A stretch of DNA of 51,837 bases. Origin: Ectocarpus siliculosus. Taxonomy: Eukaryota > Sar > Phaeophyceae > Ectocarpales > Ectocarpaceae. Where the stretch lies: positions 7,570 to 59,406 of the forward strand of contig FN648454.1 in NCBI GenBank assembly GCA_000310025.1. The letters run 5' to 3'. The position numbers and the translations under genes are program-made. The notes under the pieces are model-generated. The model searched no databases and was not told the DNA's origin. It was given only the letters and a program-made list of their open reading frames with translations. Shown here in pieces: positions 1 through 12,000 of the stretch (its first letter is position 1; the number at the start of each line of letters is the position of its first letter).

Positions 1-163
1 GGGCCCTACAAGTGGGTTTCCTCGGGGCGTTTTTTTGCCGGGTTTTTTTGTTTCCCCGGGCTTCCCCCCCCCGCCCCCCCCCCCAATGGTTTAAGGATTC
101 CGCCATGGGATTAGGAGTCCCCCCCTCCCCCCCCCCCCCCTCCCTCCTCCCCATGGCCAACAG

Positions 164-2238
164 ACGCGTTCGCCACCGGCGGCGACCTGGGGTTCACGAT
201 CGCGGCTCCCGTTTACGACACCAACTCCACTACCTCCACCCTTCCCGTCTTCCTCGGAGTCGTGGCGATGGACTTCAAAGTACAGGTACAGTAGACAGTA
301 GCGCGTGCGCGTGGGCTACGAGGCGCTAGCCTTGCAGGCGCCTGGTGTTGGTGGTGGAAACCGTGCTGTTTGACCGGCGATTGTGGTGGTGGTGGTGGTG
401 GTGGTGGTGGTGTCGGTGTTGTTGTGGTTGTGTTTCTAAGTTGGTCAAGGGTGGCACGTGGGCGTCCTTCATGGTTGCAACAAGGCCTTTGCTGTGGCGA
501 GAGATAGGCTTGCTGGACGCCAGTGGTCTCACTCTTCGATCGGCGTGGATGAGAGAAAAACATAAGAAATGGGAAAGAAAACGGGGTGGGGTGGGGTGGG
601 GTGGGGTGGGTCGGACCTTTCATCGTCAGATTGCAGTGCAGGAAGGAACGATTGGCCATCGGTGATCGGCCCTGCGGCAGCAATGCTCCGTCCTCTCGAA
701 TACGCGTGGTCAATGGTCCAACCGCAGTGGCTTGCGAAACACGAGGTGCTCCCCCTCTCCCGCGCTCCTGCTTTCTCAAGTGTGAAAAACTGCGTGGGAG
801 GTGGGGAGGTGGTGGCTCGTTATTTATGCCACCTCCGTGCGGAGGTCTTGTGTTGTTCTATTGCGAAGAGCTCCGATAACCTGATGAAAAGCAACCGGAA
901 ACACTAATACAATGAGGGGTTACGAAATTTGAGCATTGTAGAGGGTTTGTCGGTGATGTCTCCGTCCCTCTTTGCAGTCGTCTCGCTTTCTTCAGTTTCT
1001 TCGAAGCCGTTTTGATTCAGACATGTCCCCTTTTTCATTTCTTTCTGGCCTAATCTTCCGTGCACATTACGAAACCACGACCACGACCACGACTACAAAT
1101 ACGGCTACTACGCAACTAACTACTATGGCTACGACGACTGCGACAACGGAAGACGTTCGTGGACCAAGGCTACACCGAGGACGAGGTTAGGGAGGCCCTC
1201 GAGTCCCAGAATGAAGCCTGTCCGACCTTCAGTCTCACCGAGTGCCAGCGACAGGTGACCTCTTGCCCGCCGTCAAACTCGTCGGACACCCACACGTTTA
1301 CATCAGTGTAGGTGTTTTTTTTTTTTGTGTTTGCAAACAGTCCTGGGTGACTAGCTGCACCTCGGAATCGTGTGTGTCTTACAAGTAAGTTTTATGAGAA
1401 CAGGAAGCACAGCATTCATGGACAGGTGTGCAGCTGATGTGGTCATTGTCGCCGTCGTTGCCGTTGTCGTTGCCGTGATCATGGTCGTTTCGTTGTCTTG
1501 TCCATGTCCTTGTTGTTGTTGTTGGCCATTCCTCTGCAAAAAGAACATTGGGAACATTGGGCTGTGCCGTTGCGACGGCAACCTTTGCACGTTGTATCAC
1601 TCTTTGCTGGGTGCTTGGGTAGGCTGGAACATCACACCCAATGTAAGGCGGTCCACACAATAAGCACACGAAACGAACGGACTCCGACCCCCCCCCCCCC
1701 CCCCAGGTGTTTCGTGGTTCCATCTCCTCCCTGAGTGTGTGCGACAACACCACCGAGGGCGTGGACTGCTCGACGGTCGGCAGCCTGGAGCCCGTCCGGT
1801 GCATGGAGGAATCGGAATGTGAGAGGAGTAGGCGTGTACTCATATAAGCGCATGCCGTAGTCTGTAGACCATTGACCTTGCATCCCTACGGGACGGAACG
1901 ATATGCCGGGTTTTCGCCGGCCCGGGCTACGTTGTCACCAGGATGAACCAGAAGCTGCTCATTATCATCCTTGCGTTGGCTGTGCCATACCACATGTGCC
2001 ATGGGTTGGTTGGGCATCCCGGCTAAGCAAAGGTAGGGGGGGGGGCTTGCGTCCTGTGAGGTCAGCTGGGCTCATCGAGCCTGTGCGGAGTTGGTTGTGG
2101 TGTGCACTGCTGTTGGGCTTGGGCTGGCTATGCTATGCTATGCTATGTTGTACTGTGGAGCAGCGAGGTGGTGCTGTGCTAGGAGGTATGTTCATGCCGC
2201 CTCCCTCCCCTCCCTCCCTCCCTCCCTCTTCGTGCGTG

Positions 2239-2300
<62 letters not shown>

Positions 2301-5300
2301 CCTCTGTCGACATCTCTCTCTCTCTCTCTCTCTGTCTGTCGACATTTCTCTCTGTCTGTCGACATCTCTCTCTGTCTGTCGACATCTCTCTCTGTCTGTC
2401 GACATCTCTCTCTGTCTGTCGACATCTCTCTCTGTCTGTCAACATCTCTTGTGTTGGCTGCGGGTGCCGATGCGGATGCGGACGGAAAATTCTTGATGCT
2501 GCTGGCCGTCGGCGTTATTGTTTCCATCGGCAGACCCAACCGACCTGTGGCAAAACACGGACTTTGCTGGGTGCGTTGTATGCTACGCCTTTTTTTCTCT
2601 GTCGACATGTTTGTGCGTTGTTGTACCACTCGAGAGGTAGTGAACCGTCGTTGTAGATTCCAACGGAGTGGTGGTAGGGCGTTGTGTTTTTGCTCCCCTA
2701 GGCTGTTGGTCAGCCAGAGCTGCTGCGGGCAGCTGGCATGGCCAAGGTCTCGAGGTATCACCAGTCCTCTCTGTTGCATGTGTGACTCGTGCTTGACCGT
2801 GTGCGCAAGATGCTTTCCTTCACAAGCGATTGGCGTCAGACACCGCAGTCTGCCCGCGGGTAAAGAACCCGCTACGTATGCTACTCGCAAATGACGGTTT
2901 CCTGGTCATCTCGTGTCGTGTCTGGTGACACCTTTGTCGTGTGAACCAGGCCTGAACGGAATGTCCTAATAATAGTTGCATTGGCTGAACTCTTGGCGTG
3001 TGCGTTTAAGATTGTGTTTCTCGAACATTAAGAGGAGCCCAATTATTCGCCGAACCCCCCAAAACTTCATAATGCTTACAGAAAAAGTGAGCTCCAAGTG
3101 AGGGTGTACCGGGCTCTAACCCTCACCTGTAGTCATTGCGGACACAGTAGTTTAGGAGACGAGGTGCTCCGGAGCATGGCACAAGAAGTCGGCCTTGATC
3201 TATTGTCTGCCGCGGTCCGCTCGCTGGCGCTGAATGCTCTCGTGTTTGCGTGTGTGTGTCTTTTGCGAATCGTCAGGTGGGATTACACCCAGAGGACCTG
3301 CTGCGGGTCGAACTTCACGAGCACCTCCACGGAGCCGTCGTGCTCCCTCTCCGAGGAAGAGGACGACAGCGGGGACGGCGGCAACATGGAAGGGGTGAGA
3401 TGGGGAGAGATTGCGCTGCTTGCTGCTGCTGCCGCCGCTGTCGGCCGATCTCGCACTTACAAGGGGGTAGGTAGATAAAGCTTTGAGATGCGGTGTGCCA
3501 TTGAAGTACGCCAAGTGCGACGAAACCGAGCCGGACCGAGAAGACGATTGTAGTGGGAAGAGGTCAACCCAAGGTAGTGCGATGCGAGCTAAGATAAACG
3601 ACGAGATTTTCATGGCAAGGCGGGAGGGCAAGTTGAGGGGAGGGTGCAATACGGGATGGGATGGTGATGAGAGCGATGAGCTGCACTGCCGTGGGGGCTC
3701 CGTAGATGCCAAGTAGTAAATACGCCGGAAAATGTTTCCAACGGAGACGGTCGTGTGTGGGTCTAGACCTTAATACCGTCGATGCGTTTTTTAGCTTGCG
3801 TGACGCGGCGGTGAGTCGCGTCTCACTAGACCGGCGCGGGCGGGCGGGCGGGCGGGCGGGCGTCCCGGCCCCTCCTTCGATAATGCCAACGAAACAGCAG
3901 TAAACACCAGCCTCGCGAGATATGTAGTAGGCCGAAGACCACAAACACAAGGGACACTGTTTCATTTGTTTCCTCAACCATCGATAGGTATTATCTTAAC
4001 GACCAACAAGACCTAGTGAATGACGCTCTTGAAACTAAAATGGTACCATTTTGTTTTGTTTTTCAACGTTGCTGGTCCGATATCATGTGCCGGGCAGGCG
4101 AATATCGGAGTCGGGTTGGCTGGAGGCGTTGCCGTGGCGGTAGGGCTTATCCTGACTGCGCTCTACTTCGTCCACAGGAAGAAGAAGAGGAACCGCTCTC
4201 CCAAGAGGGACCGGTAAGTTTTTGTCGTTGTTGTTGTTGTGCTGCCGTCGTTTGTAGCTGTTACAGCCGCTGCTGCTTGGAATGCTTTTTTCTTGCATCA
4301 TCCGTGATGAAGAGTTCGGGCTGCCGATGACGGTGTGTGGGTTTTGCACCATAATTATTCTACGATTGGCGGGGATGTGTCACGCTGTCTGTAGCCAGTG
4401 GGGACGCGATGGGTATGGACGTTGTCCACACGTGTGCTTGTGACCGCTCCTTCATTTACTTTGTGCTCCCCCCCCCTGCAATATGATTGGCGCATCCACA
4501 CGCATACCATGATCGCCCGCCCCCCCGGCCCTTGTGATAACGGAAAAATACTTTATTCTCATATTTCGCGGTTCATCGACAGAAAAAGGTACAGGTGTAC
4601 CCGACAAGGCACGAACGATTACCTCGAGGCTTTCGTTGTACATAACACCCGGCCCTTGCCTCGTCGGTCAAGACCCCAGAGTTTTTCGCAGTCTCTTTTG
4701 TGCGGATGCAAAAGCGCCGATGGCGTTGTCTCCTGCCTGCACATCAGTAGAGCTCCCCCCCCCCCCCCCCCCCCCTGGGGCTTCCCGCTTGGGGAAGTGC
4801 TAGCTTGGTCCGGGGAAAACCGGGCGTGCTCCGTCCCGGCCTTGTAGGGATGCGAGGTCAGTGGTCTTACGACTTGCATGCCCCGCCACCATAAGTTTGC
4901 CCTGTTGTTGTTGCTGACTTGTCTCCACCCTGTTGCCCCATGTTTTTTCGTATCGTCGCGCTTGCTGCTGCTTGTGGCTATAATGCGCTGCTGCTGCGGT
5001 TTCGACCCGGTGCGATTCGACCGCGGAATGGGACGGGATGGGGTGCGATGGGATGGGGTGGGATTTGGCAGGGATACTACGGTAGCAGAGGCCGTGGGAC
5101 CTCCGGAGAACGCACCAAGAATTCTGGACGCGGAGGTTAGACAGTAACAGCACATGGATTGAGCGTGTGTGTTTGTCCGTTTCGAAGGAGGGAGAAAATG
5201 GAGAGGGGCAGGGAGAGGCAGTGCTAAAAGAAGGGGCACGAGCAGATAGTGTACGATGCCGTAGAGGCAGAGAGGGGGGGGGATAGTAGGCCAGACTTGA

Positions 5301-6474
5301 TACCCCACCGTCGCACTTACGGAACGTGCTGAGTGGGATGGGGGTTTGAGTGCTAGAGGTCGAGATGGCGGACGGAAGGGTTACATGAAACTTTGCGGCG
5401 CGGTTTGATGCATCTCTTCTTGTTAGTGTTTGCTGCAAGAGTACAGTAGCGTGTGGTGTGTTTTATGTCCCTTCTAATCGTTTCTAGCGCACGTCGGTGT
5501 TTTTGTGATTGGCGCCACGCAGGAGGTCGGTGTCACGGATATTATTTCTGTTACATGTTTATGTAGTTTTTTGGCTGTGTCCAGTGAAATCCGACGTGCG
5601 TGTTGTTGAGAAGGGTCGGGCTCCGGTACGTATGCCGGCGGGGCGAAGCTGTTCTGGTTGCCGTTCGTGTTCTCGAACTATTCACAGACCATCGTCGCTG
5701 AAAATGTCGCACGTATGCTGTGTTGTTGAGTACGTATGACGGTGAAGATTATTTTTATTGGACGCGTTCCCCATGTTACTCGTTGTTGTGTAGACTGGTC
5801 AGTCGGTTTCGTTGTTTTTGTTGTTGTCGTTGTTGCTGTTGCGGCTGCTGTCTCTTGTTCCTTCGTTTTCTTGTTCTTGTTGTCGAGAGAGACTGAGGAG
5901 CCAGCGAAACCAAGCACCGTTCGTAAGAACGTTCGTGCGAGCGTTCGCGAGAACCTTTCGTCTCGTCTCCCGCCTTGAAAAATGTGGCGTTTTTGTCTAC
6001 AATTCAGTACTTGAATATTTTTTATTGCATGGGGGGCTCGTCTGCGGTGGCTTTTCTCTTCTCTTGTCTCGTGCCGAGTTGCTTCCTGCACCTGCTGGTA
6101 ATTTTCGCGGCGGCAGGAGATCTGCTAGGCCCATAGTTGGTTCCAGGCCCCCGTCCATGTCAACGAATCACTGCTGTTCACATGGCGTCTGAACGCGCGT
6201 GTGCATGTTTTTCTATTGATGCGGCTGAAGTCCCGCCACTGCTGCTGTGAGTTGAGATGGCGCTGGATATCATACAGAGTTTATTTTGCCTCTTCCCCTC
6301 CCACCGCATCATCATCGGTTGCAGAGACTCGAGGAGGACTTTTTTTTTGTTTTTCTGTCGGAGGAGGGGGAGGACAGGGAAGAATGTTGGGTTGGCTTGT
6401 CCAGCGGTAGAGAGGGAGGGCTGACTCCAGAATGCCTGGAGGCGAGTGTTGACGCAGTTTCTAAGGAGTTGAGG
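164..6474 (+). CDS. Cache-domain-like single-pass membrane protein, 5' end outside window
   Basis: Eight exon-like blocks join in phase: 164-285, 1153-1254, 1707-1835, 1868-2004, 3277-3394, 4098-4213, 5072-5135 and 6325-6474. The first block reads like the core of a Cache sensor domain (LGFTIAAPVYDT, then FLGVVAMDF), which is the basis for the call. The next blocks are rich in Cys and possible N-glycosylation sites (CDNTTEG, CCGSNFTST), as expected of an extracellular region. The exon at 4098 encodes one membrane helix (GVGLAGGVAVAVGLILTALY) followed at once by a basic stop-transfer (RKKKRNR). The last two exons are acidic and presumably cytosolic. The start is left of the window. Further 3' exons may lie after 6474, where the frame is open across a donor (AGG then GTACGT), but I could not identify them. 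The ligand is unknown. A sensory receptor role is inference from the Cache resemblance only. Confidence 0.55.
383..412. repeat. (TGG)n microsatellite
   Basis: About ten uninterrupted TGG units lie in an intron of the Cache-like gene. Open frames across it encode only His, Trp or Gly-type homopolymers and are artefacts. Confidence 0.9.
583..610 (+). repeat. GGGGT tandem run, G-quadruplex-capable
   Basis: Five or more GGGGT units in a row give G-tracts separated by single T residues on the + strand. This is the classic spacing for an intramolecular G-quadruplex. It lies in the first intron of the Cache-like gene. Confidence 0.85.
2231..2446. repeat. CT microsatellite running into a 20-bp tandem repeat
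   Basis: A long (CT)n tract from about 2242 to 2297 grades into roughly seven copies of a 20-bp unit, CTCTCTCTGTCTGTCGACAT. Almost every copy carries a GTCGAC (SalI) site, and the last has GTCAAC. The block lies in the intron between the exons ending at 2004 and starting at 3277. Open frames through it on both strands are low-complexity artefacts. Confidence 0.9.
3838..3863. repeat. (GGGC)n minisatellite
   Basis: Six tandem GGGC units in the intron upstream of the transmembrane exon of the Cache-like gene. Confidence 0.85.
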
Positions 6475-8184
6475 GTACGTTCGGGGTGTATCTTGACGTA
6501 AAATTCAGCCAAACTTGTAGTCTTGAGGGGATTGGACATACATGGCAATCCGTCGCATTGGGTACGTACACGCAGGGGCAAGGAGGGCAGGCGGGTGTCC
6601 CCTCAACGTTACTTGTAGCAGTCCTTGTTGTGATGGAGAAACCGTACGTGGTTCTTGTGTATTTCGCCACTCCGGCGGTCTACCCCCTGCTTTTGAACGT
6701 TTTTTTGTGACTTCTTGGATTGCAAGCCGAACAAACGTTTCATCGTCAGGACGGACCGTGTCTTTTTCCAGTGTGCGTGTTACTGAGTGTCTCGCTTTTT
6801 ATCGATGTCGTATGCAAATAGCCTTGGTATTGTCGTGTCTGTCTGCGTGATAATTGTACCAGGCTCGTACGTTCTTGATCTATCCAGTCATCCTCTTGTC
6901 GTCGTATTTGTAATTCTCATCGAACGTAGGATATGTCAGTCAGCGTTAGTTGCCGGGGGGTTTCGTGTGTAGACTTACTTAAATTTATGGGTTTGAGGGT
7001 TTGTTTGCCTACTCCGGGATGAATTTTGTTACGGGAAGGTATGTGATTATGGAGGTCAGCGAGCCGGAGAGAGAAATACTATTGACGGAACCCGGACAAA
7101 TCACAAAAACCAACGGGAAAAAGAGTATTTATGGTGGCGAATGAATCAATCAAGCGGGATTTTCGGGAACATGAGGGACAGACGAGAGGTCTGGCATGCG
7201 TCGTATCGGATAATAATGTATGTGTACAAAACACGATTTTCCGAGGTTTCTCGCCGGCCTCCTCTCGCTTTCATTTTTTTCTTCTTGTTTTTTGGCGCTT
7301 GCACAGCAAGATGGATAGCCTGCATCCTGCCCTTGGGACATAGTCCGGGTAAAATGGCATGTGGGCGGAACAAGTCTTGGTGCACGTGCAGCAGTATTTT
7401 TCTACAAGGTTTTCAAGAGGAGGGCTTTTGGGGAGCAATGCAGCTTACGGTCGGATTAACACAAAGGGCACCAAAATGGCGCCAGGAAGAGAGAGGACGG
7501 TGGTGGCACTATCGTGTGACCTGCTTATTGGGGTCACCGAGAAGTTCGGGTGGGATTCGGTTGAATACATGTAGTCTAGACTTGTAACGGCTCTTTTTTT
7601 GTTTTGTTTGGATGTGTGTGCGTCGTGAGTTTTTGTGCACACACACCGTTATAGTATTGGGCTGTGATATTTATCATCCGGTGTTGCTCAGCGGACGTAT
7701 CCGTCAAACCAAGGATAGGACGGCAGAGGCAGACCTCAGTCTTACGGACGATAGCAGGCATCAGTTTGGCAGGATGTCAACCGAAGTTACAAATAAATGG
7801 TACCGAGAGAGTAAGGTGATGATGGGGAAAGTCTCTTTCGTTCGTGTCCCGTCTGTTGTTGCTACTTTTTACCATTTAATGTTGAGAAAAAGAGTTTTAC
7901 CAGTCGTGTATTCAGGGAAGGAACACCGTATTGCATCTGAGGGTTGTTCCGTCACAAAAAGAAACCAAGACGTTCACATACTACACACCCTTTTTCTGAC
8001 CCTGACGGATTGTTGTTGAAGAATTTTATTGGCACGCCCGGGACTACAGAGATAGATAGTCTAGACTACAACCTGTCAATTACTTTGTGCTTCAATGTGT
8101 AGATTCTTAGTCTATACGCAGCATACAGATGGAGTAATATGAGGTTGCTTCCTGCGCAGAATGAAGTGCAAATGTGTCCCGTTG
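6475..8184. other. Intergenic or 3' region, no gene recognised
   Basis: T-rich, with several short open frames. None shows a recognisable motif or splice-phase continuity with the exon ending at 6474. It may hold terminal exons or the 3' UTR of the Cache-like gene. Confidence 0.4.
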
Positions 8185-8403
8185 GTGACACAAGACACCG
8201 CACCCCCTGGATCGATTGTCAAAGTTCGAGTTTGACTCCACGCAGAAGAGGATGCCAACACTAAATTGGTGCGTTTTCGGAAGGAACGACCTCGCCGAGA
8301 TGGTTCCAATGCCGCCATTTTCGGCACCGCCACTCCTTCTGCTGTGGAGTAATCATCGAGCTTAGAAAATGTCCAGGTCCAGAGGTTGTGGTATGCTTCA
8401 GCT
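8185..8403. mobile_element. TIR MITE, copy 1 of 4
   Basis: About 219 bp. The left end reads GTGACACAAGACACCGCACC and the right end, inverted, is a diverged match (AAGCATACCACAACC). The core (8265-8345, reverse orientation) matches copies at about 11.3 kb, 22.6 kb and 34.3 kb: CCACAGCAGAAGGAGTGGCG, then GCCGAAAATGGCGGC, then CTCGGCGAG. No coding capacity. Ends are approximate because the copies are old. Confidence 0.6.
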
Positions 8404-8943
8404 ATATTACGTAAATTGTGCCACAAAACACAAAACCTTTTCTCTCTAATACCCTACCGACCACAAGAAAGAAGGAGAGACGGACGACGTGCTACTGACT
8501 ACCAGGCAGATAGAAGGCAGAGATTAGGACTCCGGCTCTTCTACACCATCTCTCCTGTTTTACGGAATCAGTGCACTATTTACAATTCATGACATGTTGT
8601 TAATAAATCTCAAGTGCATTGATTGGAAGTACGAAATATCGTATTTCGTTCAGATCGTGCGCAGTGAGGGGACGTAACCTCAAGGCAACAACCTGGAGCA
8701 GAACCCTCCCCTATCTACACAGTACATATGTACATATCTACCTTTCTCTCCCAGCGGCTCTCCCTCTCTTAGCTGCTATACTGCTACTGGGGATGAGCAT
8801 TTCTTGAAAGGGCCGCGCGGCTGGCTGGCCGCCTTGTGTTACATGGCTGGTCGCCTTTGAAAATGCGCGAAAAAAAAAAAGAAACGCTTTTCAAGAAAAA
8901 AAAAAACCCAACGGCCGTTAATTCCCAACGGCCAGTTCACATA

Positions 8944-8955
8944 TTTGGCGCCAAA
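8944..8955. promoter_or_regulatory. E2F-type palindrome upstream of importin alpha
   Basis: A perfect 12-bp palindrome, TTTGGCGCCAAA, about 115 bp before the importin alpha start codon. It matches the known E2F/DP consensus (TTTSSCGC) on both strands. The inference is cell-cycle-linked expression of importin alpha. Confidence 0.5.
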
Positions 8956-9070
8956 AGCAACGGCGCGGATGGATGCCTGCCGCCCCCCCTACCGCCACAC
9001 GGCACTCTCACACTCTCAGCTCTTCTACAGCAGTACTATCCAACCAACCCTCTCCGAAGAACTCGCAGCC

Positions 9071-12000
9071 ATGTCTTCCCAGACCTCGTCTTCCTCCATG
9101 CAGAAGCGCCGCGACATCAAGGCCGGGGTCGACCCCACCGACCTCCGGCGACGACGCGCCGATACCGCGCTCAGCCTCCGCAAGCAGAAGAAGGAATCTG
9201 GCCTGGCCAAGCGGCGAAACACCATGTCATCATCATCATCAGCCGCTGCTTCTGCTGCTGCCGGCGCCGCCATCCCTCACTCAGCCGGCGGCCCGGCCGC
9301 CGCGCAGGAGGACGCGGCACAGAAGCCGGTTTCCGCGGCGGATGTGCCCGACCTGACCAGGGCGCTGGCGGCGGGCGCAGGCGGCCCGGCCGCGAGGGTG
9401 GAGGCCGCGAGAGGCCTCCGGAAGGTGCTCTCTCTCGAGACCGACCCTCCCGTGGCGGAGGTTATCCAGGCCGGCGCGATGCCGCTGCTGGTGCTCTGCT
9501 TGGACGAGCACAGCAGCACGGACTTGCAGGTGAGTCGTGTGGTTCTCTTGGATTTGCAGCACTGCTGTTAGCGCTACCTAGGCTGCTGTAGTCTGTACTT
9601 CTACATACGTGTGTGTGTGTGTTTTTGTGTTTTCGTCCTACTTTATGTAGGTGTGGATAAAAACGGATGGATGGATGCCTCATGGATGCATGCAATTTCA
9701 GAGTAGGCTAATATAACTGGGTTGTCCGTTCGACCATTCGACCAAGCAAGTACACAGCTTGCTGTAGGCGTTCCCGTATCGCGCACACACAAAGCTCATA
9801 GCATTTTGGACGCGGGAGAATGGGAAGGTGTTGGCGGAATTGTGAGTCCTCCAGTTCAGCTGGAGTATTCAGTGGTCGTCACAAGAGGGAGCGCTGCCAT
9901 CAGCATGGCATCGGTTGAACAGCAGCATATGAACTGAAAATACATTCGGTACGTATGCATAGCAGCAACCACCGCCACCACCTCCAACCCTCTCGCTGGA
10001 CTTGGCATCTCGCCACACAGCTAGCCTTCCATCCCCAAAACCTCCGCCAATGGGCATGTACAGTTCACCACCTAACACGCTCTGCATATGCCCGACTCTC
10101 ATCTCTGTGTCGGGTGCTTTTTTGTGTTCGTATTTTCGGTTGCAGAGCGTTTTTTTTTCTGTCCCCGCCAGTGTTTTACATGCTGCACATGCGTTGACAA
10201 CGTGCGGAGTTTCGCGGAGTTTCTTTGAGAGCACTTGGCGCACAGCAGTATCATATTCGAATAAATAGCGTAGGACTTTTCGTGTGTCATCATCCCCAAC
10301 GAATTTTGTTGCGCGCGTCGGACGCACGCCACTGCTGCATTTTTTCCCTACCCGCCGGCCGCAGTTTGAGGCGGCCTGGGCTCTGACGAACATCGCTTCC
10401 ACCTGCAAGACGGACGCAGTCGTGCAGCACGGTGCGGTGCCCGCCCTCGTGCGCAACCTCCGGCACCACAACCAGGACCTCCGCGAGCAGTGCGCGTGGT
10501 GCCTCGGCAACATCGCCGGAGACTGCGCCGTGAGTATTAAGTATTTTCGTTTCGATCGCTATTATCATTTTCGAGTTCCGGGAACAAGTATGGTGTTTTT
10601 GCCCGTGTCGCTTTTTGCTGCAAGCGAGGCCGACGTGTACGGGAAACTCTGGACCGGTGCCCAACAGCAGTGTTTTCTCTTGTTTCGTTTCTACCTTTGA
10701 TTCATTTGTTTGTTCTTGAAGGGCTGTCTGTCGCCCAAACAGCTAGCGCGGGTTTTCGAAAGACATGAACCGTTCGTTCTTGGCTGTTTTTTGTTTGTTT
10801 GCAATTTCAAGCGCTTTCTTGTTTACGGATGGTCAACGGCCTATGTAGGTGTATGTTTTCTACCTTGAGCTCCAGGTTGGTTTGGGGACTTTGTTTCCGC
10901 TGCTTGAAACATGGGCTCGTGTATCGCACAGAGCGGGGAAGCTCGCTCAAGCTCATGACCCACTCCCTATACAACAACACTCAAAACGGCGCAGTTCTGA
11001 CCTCAACTCTGGATGTATCTCTCATTTGTTGTCTCGACGGTCGTCAGGAGCTCCGTGACGTGGTCCTGGGTACCCCGGACGCCCTCGAGGGGTTGCTGCT
11101 CAATGTCGTGCAGCCGGCCACGCCGTCGTTGCTGAGGAACTGCGTGTGGGCTTTGAGCAACATGTGCCGCGGGAAGCCGCAGCCCGACATGTCCCTGCTC
11201 GCCCCGGCCTTGCCGGTGCTGCTGAATCTGCTGTCGTCCGACGACTCGGAGGTAGAGTTTTCTGCTGTGACAGTCGATATCACCTCCCTCCCCCCTGGGC
11301 GCCGATGTTCAATTCAAAGCCTTGATTTTTCCACAGCGGAAAGAGCGGAGGCGCCGAAAACGGTGGTGTTCAATTCAACCGACTCGTCGAGAGCTTTCTG
11401 AAAACGTATCGGGTGATTCATGCGTCTTTGTCGTCGTGGGGTGGTCGAGCCGTGAAGATCGGTTCGGGGTGTGTGGTATCTTGCGTCACATGTCACCTAC
11501 GGGAGGCGGCTGTGCTTGCTACGAGACTACGAGACACAGTGTTATGAAGAGTTGCTGGGCAATCGGAACGCCCATCCGAGTGTACGACCGCAATAGAGTG
11601 GGGGGGAGGCATTCTAAGCACTGGTCCGAAGCATGTGCGCATGTCCGAAACCTTTTGAGGGTTGTTAGCGTCAAAAACAGGTAGACGGCAAGGAGCTTTC
11701 GCGGGTCGGCCATTTGATGCACACCTCCGAGTTGCGTGTCCGAAATCTAGAACGTCGTTTGGTTGCACCGAGAAGAAGCGGACTTATCTCTCACTCTCTG
11801 CCAACTCCCTCTGTGCGTATAGCTGCGTCTTTATCTCGGAAACGATCAGACTCAAACTGGCCGGATCGACTTTGGTCTCTTCCCCGTGTTGCTGACTGAT
11901 TTGTTCTCCGCTTCTCCCCTGTTCTTACCGCACGACACAATCTTCTTCGCTTTGCCGCAACTCGCAGGTGTTGGTAGACACCTGCTGGGCCTTGTCGTAC

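Noticed and set aside
2133-2890. Long open frames on both strands through 2.1-2.9 kb
   Set aside because: They are products of the CT and 20-bp repeats (Ser-Leu or Arg-Glu runs), with no non-repetitive motif.
8969-9070. N-terminal extension of importin alpha from the in-frame ATG at 8969
   Set aside because: The IBB domain normally lies at the extreme N terminus, and the added residues look like translated 5' UTR.
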